Source: Phalacrocorax aristotelis (taxonomy: Eukaryota; Chordata; Aves; Suliformes; Phalacrocoracidae). Taken from it: DNA of 64,000 nucleotides. Below are positions 23,512 to 36,900 of the stretch, piece after piece. The position numbers were made by a program, and so were the translations under genes. The notes under the pieces are model-generated. The model searched no databases. It was not told the DNA's origin and was given only the letters and a program-made list of their open reading frames with translations. The first letter of the stretch is position 1. Each line of letters opens with the position of its first letter. The stretch covers positions 27,479,179 to 27,543,178 of the forward strand of contig NC_134277.1 of assembly GCF_949628215.1 (NCBI RefSeq), in the 5' to 3' direction.

Positions 23512-24909
23512 TAGAAAAAATATAGGTTACAAGTTGGCAGACAGTAAAGGCATTGGTTGGGTGGAAACAGCACATACACTGAATATATAGTGAGAGTGCA
23601 CATCAGAAGAATACTTAGATCTTATATGTACATTACATTATGTTTGCATAATGCTTTAAGTTCTTCTGTTTTTCAGATAAGATTTGAAAATAAAACTTTG
23701 CTTGCAGTATGTAGACTTCCTGGTTTTGCTTCGAACATTTGAATTCCCCTCCCCCCCAATTATTTTTTCACATATTAAATGAATAATCGAATTCGATGAT
23801 CTGCAGAACTTCCAGAATAGTGTTGTTTGAATGACAGGAAAATATGATGGTGAAGTGAATAGCACACTTTTTTTGTGTTCAAAATCCAGATAATTCATGG
23901 CTGTTTGATTATTATTTACCCGCTCAGTTAAAAAAACTTTTCATTAATTTTTTTGGCCAGTCCCAGTGAGAAGAGTTCTGCTGGATTTGAGTGAGAAGTA
24001 CTTCAAAATCTGCCAAGTACTTCATCACGAACACGAGGCTTAAGTGCTCGCTGTTTATTTCCCATATTTACGCGACAGACACTGAACGCTTTTATTGACT
24101 TTTATGTTTGTTTATACAGGGTTGATAAACGGCCACTTTATTTTGCGGGAACGTTGTTTCCCGTGCCCGCCCGCGGCCTGGCGGGTCGGGCGGGCAGCTC
24201 TGCCCTGCGGTGCTCGCCTCCCAGCGCCCTTCCCCGGGTACGGTGCCAGTACGTGCCCGTGGAGGAACGGGAGCTCCCTTTTGTAAGATTTCAGCATTTC
24301 ACTCGCAACACGCACCTTTTTTGTTTTTCCTTCTTCCCCCACCACCACCCCGCCCCCCCGCAAACCCAGGTGAATCTGTGAATGTGTTCCCACTTATCTG
24401 CCTTCAGAGGGAGTCAGATCTCCCAGCCCCGGCTAACCACTTCCATGTCAACTGAACAGTGACAAGTGTTTCAAAATCGCATTACTTGGAGAGAAGCCAG
24501 TCCTGCCCGGTGCCGGCTGTCGGGTACCGGCTCGGCCACGGCACCTCGCCCAGCTGCTCCCTCACCGAGCACACTCCCGAGGACCGGCAGGGTCCCAACT
24601 CGCCGCCGCCCCAGCCCGGGGGGACGCACCACGCACTGCGCCCCTCACGCCCCGCCGCCGGGCCCCGCCGCGCCGAGCCGGCCGCCGCAGGGCGGGGAGC
24701 GGAGGCGAGCGCTGGGGCCGCCCGCTGGCGGCCGAGGGGGAGCGGCGACGCGAGGAGGAGGGCGGCGCCTCCGCGCCGGTAGCGGCGTGTCGGGCTTCTC
24801 TCCGCCGCGGCGGTGGGGACGGTGGCAGCCGGCGGGGGTCTGCCTTCGCCGGCAGCGGGGACCCAGTGCTGCCCCGCTGCGCCCGCCCGCTCCATCGCAC
24901 GCTGTTGTC

Positions 24910-24981
24910 ATGGAGGAGCCAAGATGGCGGCCCTGGCCTACACCCTGGGCAAGCGGGAGATCAACTACTACTTCAGCGTGA
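24910..24981 (+). CDS. Upstream ORF overlapping the CASD1 start
   Basis: An ATG 14 bases upstream of the CASD1 start opens a 23-codon frame ([20 protein letters not shown], then TSA) that ends inside CASD1 codon 20, in a different frame. Its context has G at -3 and G at +4, so a scanning ribosome could use it and bypass CASD1. If the mRNA starts upstream of 24910, this uORF would lower CASD1 translation. No protein function is claimed. Confidence 0.5.
   Translation: MEEPRWRPWPTPWASGRSTTTSA
24921..24931 (+). promoter_or_regulatory. CASD1: YY1 site at the CASD1 initiator codon
   Basis: AAGATGGCGGC exactly matches the known YY1 consensus, and its ATG is the CASD1 start codon. In many vertebrate genes with short 5' UTRs this motif serves as both YY1 element and strong translation start (A at -3, G at +4). 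Confidence 0.7.
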
Positions 24982-27900
24982 GGAGCGCCAAGGCGCTGGC
25001 GCTGGGCGCCGTCCTCCTCCTCACCGCCTGCCACGCCGCCTCCCGCCGCTACCGAGGTGAGGGGGCGGCCGCGGGCGCTCCGCGGGGGGCCGCGGCTGAG
25101 CGGGCAGCGGGAGGCGGAGCCCCGGCGGAGCCCCAGCGGAGCCCGGGGACCGCGGCCGCGCAGGGGGAGCGGCGGATCCCCCGCCCGGAGCAGCCGCGGC
25201 GGGGCCGAGGGGCGGCGGGGGCGACACGCGTGCCCTTGCCCCGGTGGGCTGGGGCGGGGAGCGCGGCGCGGCGTGTCGCCGGCTGCAGCGGGAGGCGAGC
25301 CTGGGGACAGCGGCGGCGGGGACCCCATTGCGGGTTCCCGCCGGCCGGGCGAGGCCCCGCGGCTCCGGCGTGTGTGGCCGGCGGGGTCTGCCGCGGTGCG
25401 GCGTTTTCAGCCCAGCTCTTGGGGCCTTGCCCGCGGTGTGCATGGCAGCGGTGCGGCTGCAGGTGAAGTTGCAGGGGTAGGGGGTGACTTCCCTGTCACT
25501 TGTCCCTGTACAGGATGATTAGCGATCTTTACCTGGCAATTAGTGACTAATATCTTAATTGGTGTAAATTCTTTCACTGTTTGAACCATTGCCTCAAGCA
25601 TAACAAAATCCGGCCTCTCTGGTGGATGAAGTGAAATAGAGAGTTGTTGGGTTTCACGTGTTGTTGGTGAGCAGCTGTGGACAAGCCGGTAACCACGATC
25701 TGGAAGCCGTAGCTGGTGAGCGGGACCGGGCTGCGCGGGGGTGCAGGGCGGTTACGGGGGTGCTGGGAGCTTTGCTGATTCCTCTTCTTTCGAGGTGTTT
25801 TGGCCCCGAAGCTGTGAATCTTGGTGTGATCCGTACGTGCTAATGGAACTGCTAGAGGGAGTATTTTCTTGTTTCTCATTCATGCTAAAAAACGTAGTAT
25901 GTTTTTGTCCATAAATAAAACAGTTGATCCAAAGAGAGATCACCGTGGCTCTGTTCATTGTAGGCAACTGCTGGTGTTATATTCTAACACTTGCTGCCAG
26001 CGTCCACGGAAGACAAGGCTGAGGCAGTTTGTTGTGGAAATGGGAAAGCGGCTAGGGAGCCTAGGTTCCCTAGATTCACCCTCCTGCTGGCATGTCAGTA
26101 AGTCTGATAAACTGAATAGTACTAAGTTGCAAGACATGGAAGCATTTAGTGAGCTCAAGCATGAAGTAATTGAACTTGCTTGTTGCGCTCAGTTTCTTAA
26201 GGGCCAAATCAGTTGCAAAACTAGATGGAAGGAGGGTGGCAAATGTGATGATTTTTTTTTTAAAGAGGGATTGTGAGACTGGCCTAAGGAAACAGGGACT
26301 GCCGTATCAAGCAGATAACAAGGAAACTAGGCTGTGCATGAATTCTATATATGATGGGAGAGTTAATGAGTGGGTTGAGTCACAAATGACAAAACGGTGA
26401 GAATCTGCAGGCCTTTCTGTAAGTTGATATGGTCCGTATAGATTTTCACAAAGCTTTCAACAAGTTCCTTCACCTAATGAACCTTCCTATTGCAGCGGGG
26501 TTGTACTAGATGACCTTTAAAGGTCCTTTCCAACCTAAACCATTCTATGATTCTAAAGCTTTTAGTTTCTTCAGTGTATTATAGGGTAACAGAGGGGCTT
26601 TCCAGTAACTGTTTAAAAGATAAGGCATAGAGTGAGAGTGAATAGGGAGTTACGAGTTTGGTCTCCTTTGAACAAATAGCATTCAAAATACACAGTTTAG
26701 AAAAGGAGAATGGAGCATTTATAGAAAAAACAAAAGTTTTCAGGACAGATAAAAGCAGGGGTGCTTGAGAGATCATTCTGCAACCCTTCAGTGATCTCAA
26801 ACATCTGAAATTCAGCAAATGTTAGGATATTTTTGGCAATAAGTGAAAAACAAAACAGCAGATTTTACTGTGATACTGCACAACTAAAGCTATCTGGTAC
26901 CTTATTGTCAGTGGTGCCGGTCACCCCCTCTTAATAGTGGTATAACAGAGCTTGGAAAATGCATACAAAAGAGCAACACAATGGCAGAATAATGGAACAG
27001 CTTCTGTACAAGGAGTAGTGAAATAGATTTAAATTCTGTAGCATGGACAGAAAATTAGTAACCTGCTAATGGTCTCAAATATTATGAATTTTGGGAGAAA
27101 GGTAAATTCATTGTGATTGTGCCATAATAAAAAATATTAGCTGAAAAATGAAGTTAGCAGGCAGTACATTTAAATGACTGGAAGAAAGAACTTTTTTCCA
27201 CACAAGACATTTTGAAACACATTGCCAAGATTTTATACCAAAAATACTGTGAAAAGGGTTATCCTGATTTGCAAAGGGTGGATGAGGTGGGGCTGCAAAC
27301 ATGCTGCCCTCCTTAGACGCTCTTGCTCAGAGTTGCTGGGGTGTTAAAGCCAGGCCATGCCAGGGAAGGGATTGCCCTGTGTTTGTCGTGCTTTTATACT
27401 TTGTCTTTGAGTGTCTGTTGTTAGCTGCTGGTGGGAAGAGGAGACCAGGCAAGACCAGCTCTTTCACCTTAACGTACATTCTGCCACAGTGGGGCAAGCA
27501 AGAAATTTAACAATGAATTAACTACCACGTAGATACTGTCTCTCTTTCATAGATGTCCAGGAACATGGAGGAAATGAGAGCTGCATATGAACAAAAAGTG
27601 GTGAAATCTGTCTTGTGGGAGGTGTGGGCGTTTTTTTCCTCCCCTGCTCAGATTGGATCTTTAATATCTGAAGAAACTGATAACCTAAAGTCTGCATCAG
27701 TTGAAAGCGCAACTGCCTGAATAATGGAGAAAATGAGATCGAAATTAAGACATGTTCACGGAGTTAGACATGCCTGATGATACAGGCAGGGTCCTGGTGT
27801 ATAGGATGGCAAAGACCACAGTTGGTTTTGAAGAAAAATTATGTGTTAAGTGAAAATACTTTCTTATTTCATGTCCTCTATTATTTATAAAGTCAAACTT

Positions 27901-30900
27901 ATGCCACAGAAGCACATTGACAGTGTTGAGACATCTAGCCTGTCTTACTGCAGTTTTTCCTTTGGACAATTCATTAAGAAGGAAAAAGCCACAAATAATG
28001 TATATAACCAGACAGAGAATGGTACATGTGAAGAAGGTTTGTCCATGATTAATCCTTCTTTCTGTGCGACAAGCATGGGCATGCAAAAACTTCTTTCGAG
28101 GCAGTAGTTATTTTTAAAACTCTGTATTTTGGGGGGTGGGGGGTGGGGAGGAGATGTTCTGGAAGTGATAAAGGCACGTAAGGGCTGCTTCTTTCATACC
28201 TTTTCCTTTTTCTCACTATCCCTAGGTAGGAGTGGAAGTATTAATATTTAGATTTTCTATGTTTGCATTGTGTCTGTACTTTTAAGTTTTCAAATGAGTG
28301 GCAATTGGATGCTTCAACTTTTTGGTAGTTAGTCTAGTTTATCTCACTCAATTTAGAAACCCACGTGTGGCTTGCCATCTATTTTTCTTCTCCCATTGCG
28401 ATGTTGAGAAGTTCACAAGGCATCAATTAAAGTTAAGAATATGGTTGAATAAAGCAGTTGCTTTTGTCTTGGCTTCCTTTGGGAACTTTTGGATGACTGA
28501 GACTTCATTTGGGACTCCTTTGTTTTGTCTGAATGTCTCTAGATGTAAAGTTTTCAGCTAACTTTGGCCTTAGTCATGCAAATACATATTATAGATAGGA
28601 GCAGCCCACTGTACTTCCCAGTAAAACTTGCCTGTAAAAGTGTTACTTATATGAAAAAAATGCTGGACTGGGCTCGTGGAAGGTCAAACTCACGTTCAAG
28701 GAGACTATCCTGTTTAGGTGTCGCCTACACTTTTTGCAAAACTTAAAGTGAATTCAGAGAAGTTAAGGACTGTCTTTAACTTGCATGTGGCTTCTGTGAA
28801 GAGTTAATTCGACAATGTTTCTATACTGTCCAGTGAAGTCACTGCTGTGTATTTTTCAGTTATTATCATATTTCAAAGGTACAGTCCTAAACCCTGTTGG
28901 AAATAAATTTTTATTTCAAATTTTTCATTCTTAAAATCAGCACTGATAGACCTTGTTTAAAACTACATTTTTATTTTGAATAATAGAGAACAACTGAATT
29001 TCCATTTCTTTGAAATAGAGAGCGTGCCTTTTGGAGAAAGTATTGTTAAACATTGTTCTGGCACTGAATGAAGACTGAGATTTCACAATTTCAATGGAAA
29101 AAACTAGGATTTTTGAGGAGTGATAGATTAGAATGACCATAATAAAATACAGACAAATTATACTCTTTATATACCTGTACCGTAGTGTATCTAAGTGCAA
29201 CTCTTGATGAAAATAAAAGGTAATATGTTGGAAAGGTAATTTGGGCAAAGCACAAAGGAAGACCTTAAAAAGAATGGTCAGTATTTTGTGTACAGAATGG
29301 CACTTAGGTTTGTTTTTCTCAGGTTTTGGGTTTTTTGGATTGATGTTTTTTTTGTGGTCTTTTTTTTAGGATCTCATTAATGGTTAAGAAGGTGTGGTAT
29401 ATTAAAATGAGAGTGGTTCTTTGACTTTTCATCTCCTAAGTAAGACTTGGGCATTTCCAGAGGCCCTGTCTAGTCTGTAACCTCCAGTTTACTCTCTTGG
29501 CTGCTGTTTCAGTCTTGTTTTATTTTCCTCCTTCATCTTCCCCCTAAAATTGCCATTACATTTAAAGAAAGACATCAGACTTCAGTAATGCTTCTAATGA
29601 GGTTCAGGAGCTTTCTGATACGGCTCAGGGAAATACTAAGATATTCAGTATCTGGAGTTGGGAAAGAAGGTGTAACTCCTTGGCCTAAAATATTATCTCT
29701 ATGTTCAAAATGTATACAGTGTGTGATGTTTGGAATGTTATTTCAGTAAACATACTGTAAGATGGATGATTGTTTTATTTGTGAGTAATTATGATGGGAG
29801 TGCCATGGAGTGCAGAGCTACCAAGCCTGGGTCATGAACTCAAGATAAGCAACGTGGTCTCCTGTGGAGAGTTAGTAAACTAGGATTCTTCAGCCTTGAA
29901 AACTTGATTGAGGAAGGATTGATAGTGGTCTACAAATCATGATAGGCGTGAGTGTGAGCAGTCTCTTCCTCTGGAAGAACTAAGGAGTGCCAGGTAAACC
30001 TAGCAGAAACCATATTTAAAATACAGGCAGGAGGTTCTTCAAGCAGCTGGTGCGGGTATGGAAAACTCTTGTAGAAGGGTGCTGTGACCGCTGAAAAATA
30101 GAAGACAAGACTGCGTGACTTTGTTGGAAAGAAATCTGTGGAAGGTTCTACAAAATATGTAGAAACCGTGTCCAGCTCAGGAAGTCCCTGGACTGAACGT
30201 AGTTGGAAGAGTATTAGACAAGAACATAATGTTTACTTGCCCTCTTCTTATTCATCCCCAAGCACTTGCTTATGGCCTCTGTTGAAGGCAGAATAAGAGG
30301 CTAGACTGACCATTGGTCTGACTGTGACTAACTGTCCTTATTTTCTTATGCATCTTCCTCAGCAAGTTAATGGATCTGAGGGAGTGTAATTGGAGGTGGG
30401 TTTTCTTTTACATAGTTCACTCTTACATCACTCTGCTGTATCTCCTCATTTTCATCAACTGCAAAGTGGAGGGCTTTGTAGCAGTAGCTATAACTGTAAG
30501 TCACCTATTCTCTAATCACAAGCAGCATGAGTTTTATAATGTTTTTGTTATTTCTGACAGTTGCATTTTTATGCAACTTACTAGAAATGATAGTTTACAT
30601 CAGGGTATATGCTTGAGAATCAAGGGAATTATGTTTCTTGAAAGCCAATGTACAGAAACAGGATTTTATTTGGAACCATTAAGAAAACCTGAAACTATGG
30701 TAATTTTGAATTTATTTCTACTAGAAAGATGTCTGTCCAGCAAACCTGAGCTATGCCAACATATTTAAAAAGCAAATAAAGATTCAGTTTTGTGTGTCAT
30801 CTGCTGTGTTCAGAGCTACTTCTGCAGAAGTTTTGGCAGCAGGATCAGCAGCTGTCTTTTAAGTAGCAGCAGTTGAAAGAGGAGCAGAACGGCGTTGATA

Positions 30901-33900
30901 AATTGCTTCTGAAAGGTCTTTAATGTGTTAGGAAATGGCACTGTACTGAATAATAAAACAGGCACAGACTGGAAAAATAAATTCTGTTGCAGACCTGGAG
31001 TGACCTGTGCTGGTTGAAAAGTAGGACAGTTATAGAGACTACCTTTCTGGAAACCTCTTGAGTTCAGCCTACATCTGTGGCCCCAGCATGCTTTCATGAG
31101 AGCTCCTTTAAACATTCAGAAGCATGTGGCCCTCTGCACCTGGCCGTCTGCAACATCCCATTGCTGCTGTGCAGTAATGAATCAGTTTGACATGGATAGT
31201 GTGCATGTGTTGTGATTATGGAGGAAGTGTTGATGTAACTTGTGGTATCTCAAGGATTTGCTTGCGCGGTTACTGGTCAATTTGAGGGAAATCCTGAACT
31301 ACCCTGGGGTGATTAATAGACTCTTGTTGATGATAAAAATAGTTTATCAGCATATGTATATATTTTATTTAAATTTTGAACACATTCTTCTTCTGTGTTT
31401 CAAAATCTCCCTGACTGAGTGCTCCCAAAACTGAGAGATGGGGAGTAAAGAATGACAGTTTTAATAAAGCTAGTTGATCATGCATGTTAGGAGAATGCCA
31501 TGTGTAGGTTGCTCATGGAAACCCAACCCAAACCCAGAGCTATGACTCTGAGATGTTTAACCAGACCTTTTTGAAGACTGTTATAATTCTTCATGTTATT
31601 GCAGCGTTTTTTAGTAGTCACGATGCAGTAGCAGTGGTAAGTAACTGAAGTTCCAGGAGAGAAAAGAAGTCTGGTTGATGGAGTTGTGTTTTGAAGTGAG
31701 GGGATGAGAAGCCTTAGACCATGATAAATACTACTACTTTATTGTGTTACTACTGCTGGGTTTGGTTGGATAAAGGAGCCAAGGAGTAACAGTTATACTA
31801 CAGTCTGTTCTGTGTTTCCTTTTCTGATTTTCATGAAAATAGGTAAAAGGAGTTTTGGGGAAGAAAGTAGGTATAGAAGATGTCATCAGCTCTCACTTTT
31901 TCCTTCCTCCAAGCTAATTTTGTATTCTTCAAGAAGCAGCATACATGAGCTGCGTTGTCTGTACTTCTGTATCTGAGATGTTCTTCATCCATCCTAAGTA
32001 GGAGAGAGCTAGAGGTGTGAAGGAAGAGAAAACTAAGGGTTTTGGGTGTCAGCTATACTTCAAACATGCATTTTGTTTTATGCTTTTTGTAACATTTCCC
32101 CGGCTTCTTATATGAGAACTCTACAGTAATTTTCTTTTTCTGGGTGGATTGTGAAGGAGCCGACAGCTGAGTATCGGCTCATAAACTAGAGTAGCAATGT
32201 CATTGCCGATGTTAATGCAAGAATTATCTGGAAAAAATCTGTGGTCATGCAGGATTGTAAAAGACCCTAGTTCCATATTTGTTGGAAATACAGATATGTT
32301 TCCATCACCCATGCAATTATTAATGTTTTCTCAAGTTTATTACCCATAGGTTTAAAATATTTATGGAAAAAATATTTCAATATAGATATTATTGTCATTC
32401 TTCCCACTATTCAGAAATTATGGATATAAGTAATTTTCCCAATTATCCCTATGTCCAACTAAAAAAAACCCCCAACAACAACAACAAAGTTGGTTCAGTG
32501 CATATTAGAATTAGTTAGCTTTCCCTGTGATCTTAGGACCATAAATTAGGATATGTTTTCTTATCAGAATGTTACACAGAAAGCCTTTCTATATTCAGTA
32601 TACTTTTTCCACCCCTTTTTTTTTAGTGATTAGACTGTGGTCTTGTGGAAGCCTTCGTTTAAGCACAAGGGAAGCGACACCACCGCTCTGTCTCTTTTTC
32701 CTAAAAGCTTTACCATAGTACTGATCTTTGAGGACTGTGAGCTTGTGTCTCAGTAGACATCAGCAGTGCCTTGGAAATTCCATTCCTACAGACCTCAGAC
32801 CTTACCTACTTGCATGTCTTTGTGTTCACCTGGTCTAATTTGCAGTTCTAGGTAAGGCTTCAGATTTTCTTGTAATAATAGAGGCAGAAAGTCTGTCTCG
32901 TTATAACGTGTGGCCCCCAGCAGCCCTGAAAAGCAGTAGTATATAGAAAATGCCCTATTCTTTAAAATTAGCGCCAAGTTTCGGTGGAGTAAAAGAGCAG
33001 TTCTCTGTTGAGTTTAATGAGGTCAAGGTTTCATAGAAAATGTTAGGTATGGGCTGTCGTATGTTGTTTCTGCACAAGCTAGTACAGGTACTTGCCATTT
33101 CATTCACGACCATTTCCCTGTTTGTCAGTGCTCTGAATTGCCAAGTATGACAAAAATGTTGGAGGGCAACTTCTCTTGCAGTGAATGGTGTTCGGCTGTG
33201 TTCAGTTGTAAGGCAGCAGAATCTGACATGGAATTTGCTGGAAGATAAACCTCACTGATTTCATGACTATTATTTATATGAACTTAAAGTGACCTGAAAC
33301 ACCACCACCTGTAAAGTGATTAATCTTAATTAGTGTAAATCATCTTGACTGGAAAAGGTAGTTGCAGTTCAGAATGATCGGCAAATTCGTGTGTAAATGT
33401 TTTTTGTTTTGCATTTTAACCCAGCAGATAATTTCACCTGTCCTAAGGTGACTGCTGTGTATAAAGCAAGGAGATGTAATAGACTTCCATGCAAATCTCA
33501 TGTTGAGATTCATGTTCTATACAAGATGCTGTGTCCGGTGATTCTGTGTAGAAGATTATTATCTTGAACCGTTGTATTTAATTTCTTGTTAGTATCTTCT
33601 GGATAGTAGATGGCACAGTGGATTGGCATCTTTTGGTGGAAATGCCATTCTAGGTCACAACATCTTTCTGACAGCAGGAATGGGATCCCTAAAATTTTGT
33701 GGATAGACAATAATTTACAGAGAACTGTGGTATAATAAGTGAGAAGGCAATTTGCAGAAACTTGTGCAAGATGTTTTTACAATAAGTTAAATTTGTTTAG
33801 TGCTGTCATTGTTTCAACTCCTGTGTTTCAGTTATTGTCAAATCTCTTTTTTAAATAGCACTGGGGCTGTGTTTTGACTTTCATTTGTCTGAATTCTAAT

Positions 33901-36900
33901 CTTAATATAATATTTTAAAGGTGGCGACACATGTGAGTATCTTCTGTCCAGTGGGAGATTTCTTGGAGAAAAAGTATGGCAACCCCACAGTTGCATGATG
34001 CATAAGTATAAAAATAGGTAAGGAAACTCATGTCTGTTCATCTGCCTGGAAAGAAGAGTTTTCGTTTGATTGCCGCTCTAGTAATTGCAGTGTCATCTAT
34101 TTTTCACTTTATAGCTGATTCTCTAGGCTTTCAAAAATATGCAATGTTTATCAGAAGGAATTCTTTTCCTTCTATGTTATCTGTATGTCTACAGTGTTTA
34201 CCATAGTTGTATTTATATATTAAAAAAACAAATAAATGTTGGTGATGGTCGTACCGATACGTGTAATTGAAAGCCGCAAGATACTGCAAGAGACTGCATA
34301 GCTTCCTATGTCACTCACAGATTGCTGAAAGGGAAAGTGCTGGCCTTATGTGTAGAACTGCAAGTAAAACATTCCCAAACAAAATTACCAATCACTTTCT
34401 TTTCACCTACTAGGAGGAGAACTTTAGTATTTAGAATTACACTGTATACTACCGTTTTGAAACTACTGTGTTTGTAACACGACAGAATAGGAAAGCCTGC
34501 ATGGTTGTTTCCGTAATCGCATTAGCAGGAAAGTTCATTTTCATTTCTATGCAAATTACACTAAACTTTTTATTAATCCAGCATGTTTAAAAAAAGATTT
34601 ACCGTTCCTTATAGCTGGCAATAGTGCTTAGAATTATCTATATTGCTCTGTAGATTTTCTAAAGACATTTTCCTAAAATATAAATTTCCTGTAACATGAA
34701 TGTTGCTGTTTTGTTTTACAGTGAAGCAAAAAATTGCCTTATAGACAAACATGTTGTGTTTTTAGGAGATTCTAGAATTCGACAGCTGTTCTATTCATTT
34801 ATAAAACTCATAAATCCTCAAGTCAAAGAAGAAGGAAATAAGGTGAGCTACTTTATTTTGATGATGTTTTTGTTTCTCTCTTCCTAATTTACCTCATAAC
34901 TCTTCTCTGAACTTCAGAAAAAGCAAGAAATATAGTTTGCTGGCCTAGCCATCAGGAGGAAGAACCACAGAAAGGTCTTCTGGAGAAGAACAAAATTAGG
35001 CCAAGATAATTGTTTGGGTACTAATGAGATGTTTCAGAATCTGAGAAGTGAACTAGGAAGCTCGAGAGAGAGCTTGCAGCAGTCTGAGAATAAATTAGAG
35101 CAGCTGACTTGTCCCATAGCAACTTATGCTTCATATTTGGTTTCATGATGAGAAAATGATTGCTCCTTTGTGTGTTTTTAAATAGTAATAATTCATGGTG
35201 TATAATTTATGATTTTATATGTCAGTTAAATTGCAGATCTAATCTGTTAATAAAAATCCTTGGGGCAATGACAGATTTCCAGGTCTAACTTGAGGCTGAA
35301 ACTAAAAATAGCTTCTGGTCTTCCCTTCCTTTTGATTGCTGCTGAAGAGCTGTTTGAATTTTATACAGTGAAGAATGTAAACTGCAGCTTGCAGGGTGGA
35401 AGGAGTAAGAAAGAATTTAGCAGTGTCATTTGTTGAACAGAACATTAATTTATTTTGCGATGTCATGCTTCTTAGGTGTATCGCTTTATGGATGTATGTA
35501 CATATGTGAGTGTCATGGTTTAACCCCAGCTGGCAACTAAGCACCACGCAGCTGCTCGCTCACTCCCAACCCCTCCTCCCCCACAGTGGGATAGGGGGGA
35601 GAATCAGAAGAATAAAAGTGAGAAAACTCATGGGTTGAGATAAAGACAGTTTAATAATTGAAATAAAGTATAATAATAATAGAATATGCAAAGCAAGTGA
35701 TGCATGATGTGATAGCTTACCACCTGCCAACCGTTCCCAGCCCGTCCCCAAGCAGTGATCGCTGCCCCCAGCCCACTCCCCCCAGTTTAAATACTGAGCA
35801 TGACATCATATGGTATGGAATGTCCCTTTGGCCAGTTTGGGTCAGCTGTCCTGGCCGTGGCCCTTCCCAGCTTCTTGTGCACCCAGCAGAGCATGGGAGC
35901 TGAAAAGTCTTTGACTAGTGTAAGCACTACTTAGGAACAGTTAAAACAACAGTCTGTTAGCAACATTATTCCCATACTAAATCCAAAACATAGCACTATA
36001 CCAGCTACTAGGAAGCTATCCCAGCTGAAACCAGGACAGTGAAGTAAAAGATGTTTCAGCTGTAGATCAGATTCGTCAATTATTTAGTACTTCCGTTATT
36101 TAGAAGTGCAAGCTGGCAGCTTTTTCAGCAGGTAGCATGCAGTCACTATCACTTGTCAAAACAAGGTGCTTGATCAAATAACTCTGTTTTTCTTAGTCTC
36201 TTGGTTAGGTCAATGTTGCTGCCCAAAAGTGAGGATATGATAGAGTGCTATAATTGATTTTTAAGTTGAGAGATATCTGTTGTCAAGTATTCATGAAATC
36301 AAGATCTCAGTTTGTGGAAGGGAAACACATTTGTTCTTTTGGACCAGGACTGAAACTAATATTGTATTTAGTAATACTTTAAGGGAGGATTGTGTATGCA
36401 GTATCTGACTGTTTCCTTTCTGATGTCTCACAGTCTCACTCAGCAAATTTGATAATGCATTCTAGACTTCATTTCTGCCTGAGGTTTTACTTTTATTCTT
36501 TAATTAAAACTGTTTCAGTTGTTCTGTGCAAGGAAGATGGCCAGATGAAGAGGAAGTATAAGGAAAGAAAGAAAGAAAGTCCACGTTTTTTTATTTTGGG
36601 AGACTAAATTTAGGAAAATATTTTATACCTTTGTAACAGAGTGAACAGAAAGCATTTCAGAATTTGCTGATAGATTTATTCCAGGAAAAATAACCCTTTA
36701 TGCCAGTAGCTTGTTTTATCAAGAAAGTAATGTAAACATTTTGCATGAGTATACTGACAAGTTTATACAAGAAAAACCCTGTCTACTGAAGATAAACCTT
36801 TGGGTGAGAGCAAATTAACATATGAATGTAAATTTGTTTTCCTTCTGAAAGTTTGCCTTACTTTGGTTTTATTGTTTTGGTTTTTCTAACAGCATGGCAA

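Larger units (their letters stand above)
24150..25480 (+). promoter_or_regulatory. CASD1: CASD1 CpG-island promoter and 5' region
   Basis: An abrupt change from AT-rich to very GC- and CpG-rich sequence with many GGGCGG/CCGCCC boxes, covering the CASD1 start and the first part of intron 1. No TATA box stands at a sensible distance, so dispersed CpG-island initiation is expected, as for a housekeeping gene. The transcription start cannot be fixed from sequence. The many long ORFs here on both strands are a by-product of low stop-codon density. There is no sign of a divergent gene beyond the base composition. Confidence 0.8.
25057..33920 (+). other. CASD1: CASD1 intron 1
   Basis: An 8.86-kb intron from GTGAGG to the AAAG acceptor. 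It starts inside the CpG island and then turns AT-rich. It holds the CR1 remnants listed separately, a GGGGGGTGGGGGGTGGGG run at 28131-28148 and an AAC simple repeat near 32470-32487. ORFs such as 30370-30768 (132 codons) have no recognisable domain and I treat them as chance. Confidence 0.75.

Noticed and set aside
24466-25518. Many long ORFs on both strands around the CASD1 CpG island
   Set aside because: GC-rich DNA has few stop codons. Only the frame with homologous CASD1 exon 1 (24924-25056) has support; the others lack homology, a good start or splice context.
28131-28150. G-run (GGGGGGTGGGGGGTGGGG) as a G-quadruplex
   Set aside because: Only three clear G tracts of three or more; the fourth is AGG. 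A weak candidate only.
30370-30768. 132-codon ORF in CASD1 intron 1
   Set aside because: No recognisable domain and no clear splice context with CASD1. Chance ORF.
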